Part shown: piece after piece, positions 7,150 through 7,210 of the stretch
Layout: each line of letters starts with the position of its first letter
Numbering within the stretch: position 1 is the first letter of the stretch
DNA from: Candidatus Cloacimonadota bacterium
GTDB taxonomy: Bacteria; Cloacimonadota; Cloacimonadia; Cloacimonadales; TCS61
Length of the DNA stretch: 7,210 bases
Assembly (NCBI GenBank): GCA_021157645.1
Contig: JAGGWC010000206.1
Coordinates: 1-7,210 of the forward strand
Direction: 5' to 3'
Position numbers and translations under genes: made by a program
The notes under the pieces: model-generated
Seen by the model: the letters and a program-made list of their open reading frames with translations, nothing else
Database searches by the model: none
Told to the model about the DNA's origin: nothing

Positions 7150-7179
7150 TTTATATACAGTCTTTACCGTATACAAAAA
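7150..7179 (-). promoter_or_regulatory. Possible promoter of the sensor kinase gene
   Basis: On the minus strand TATAAA (7150-7155) could be a -10 box. TTTTTG (7174-7179) with an 18-base spacer, or TTGTAT (7171-7176) with a 15-base spacer, could be the -35 box. Transcription would start some 30-40 bases before the Shine-Dalgarno site. The region is so AT-rich that such matches are weak evidence, and the -33/-7 form used in Bacteroidota is not seen. Confidence 0.3.
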
Positions 7180-7210
7180 ATAGAATATTAAATACACTAC
7201 TAATATAATG

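Noticed and set aside
7154..7173. TATAC-N10-GTATA inverted repeat before the kinase
   Set aside because: The arms are only five A/T-rich base pairs and overlap the possible promoter; chance occurrence is likely.

Overview
The window holds two complete genes that converge on a 92-bp spacer, plus short flanks. It is AT-rich (roughly one third G+C by eye). The secreted protein on the + strand ends in a YPNPFNP-type C-terminal module. That module is typical of cargo of the type IX secretion system (T9SS) in the Fibrobacteres-Chlorobi-Bacteroidetes (FCB) superphylum and its candidate relatives. The gingipain-like catalytic core, FCB-style beta-sandwich modules, low G+C and a soluble PAS/GAF/HisKA_2 kinase together suggest a Candidatus Cloacimonadota-like or related FCB bacterium. 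This is inference from protein style; there is no rRNA or taxonomic marker here.

Region 1-131 is a short leader with a small palindrome, a GAGCGGAGTCG-containing motif and a good Shine-Dalgarno site. Region 132-5015 (+) encodes a 1627-residue exported protein. In order it has a signal peptide, a C25 propeptide-like region, a C25 (gingipain) catalytic domain, an Ig-like domain, two CARDB-like domains, a nidogen-like beta module, an unassigned GDGTG/PH module, two tandem 91-residue Ig-like repeats, a BACON-like domain and a T9SS type A sorting domain. The catalytic Cys is present, but the catalytic His position of the usual GHG motif reads Ala (GCC). The protein may therefore be a pseudopeptidase, or may use a different catalytic arrangement.

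Region 5016-5107 is an AT-rich convergent intergenic stretch with no convincing intrinsic terminator. Region 5108-7108 (-) encodes a 666-residue soluble hybrid sensor kinase: coiled coil, PAS, PAS, GAF, HisKA_2, HATPase. Its phosphoacceptor His and ATP-binding boxes look intact. No response regulator lies in the window, so its partner is unknown. Region 7109-7210 holds its leader, with a Shine-Dalgarno site, a possible promoter and a tiny overlapping upstream reading frame.

The two genes are on opposite strands and share no operon. Nothing in the sequence links them functionally. I see no mobile element, CRISPR array, tRNA or rRNA. The point most worth checking is the lost catalytic histidine in the gingipain-like protein.
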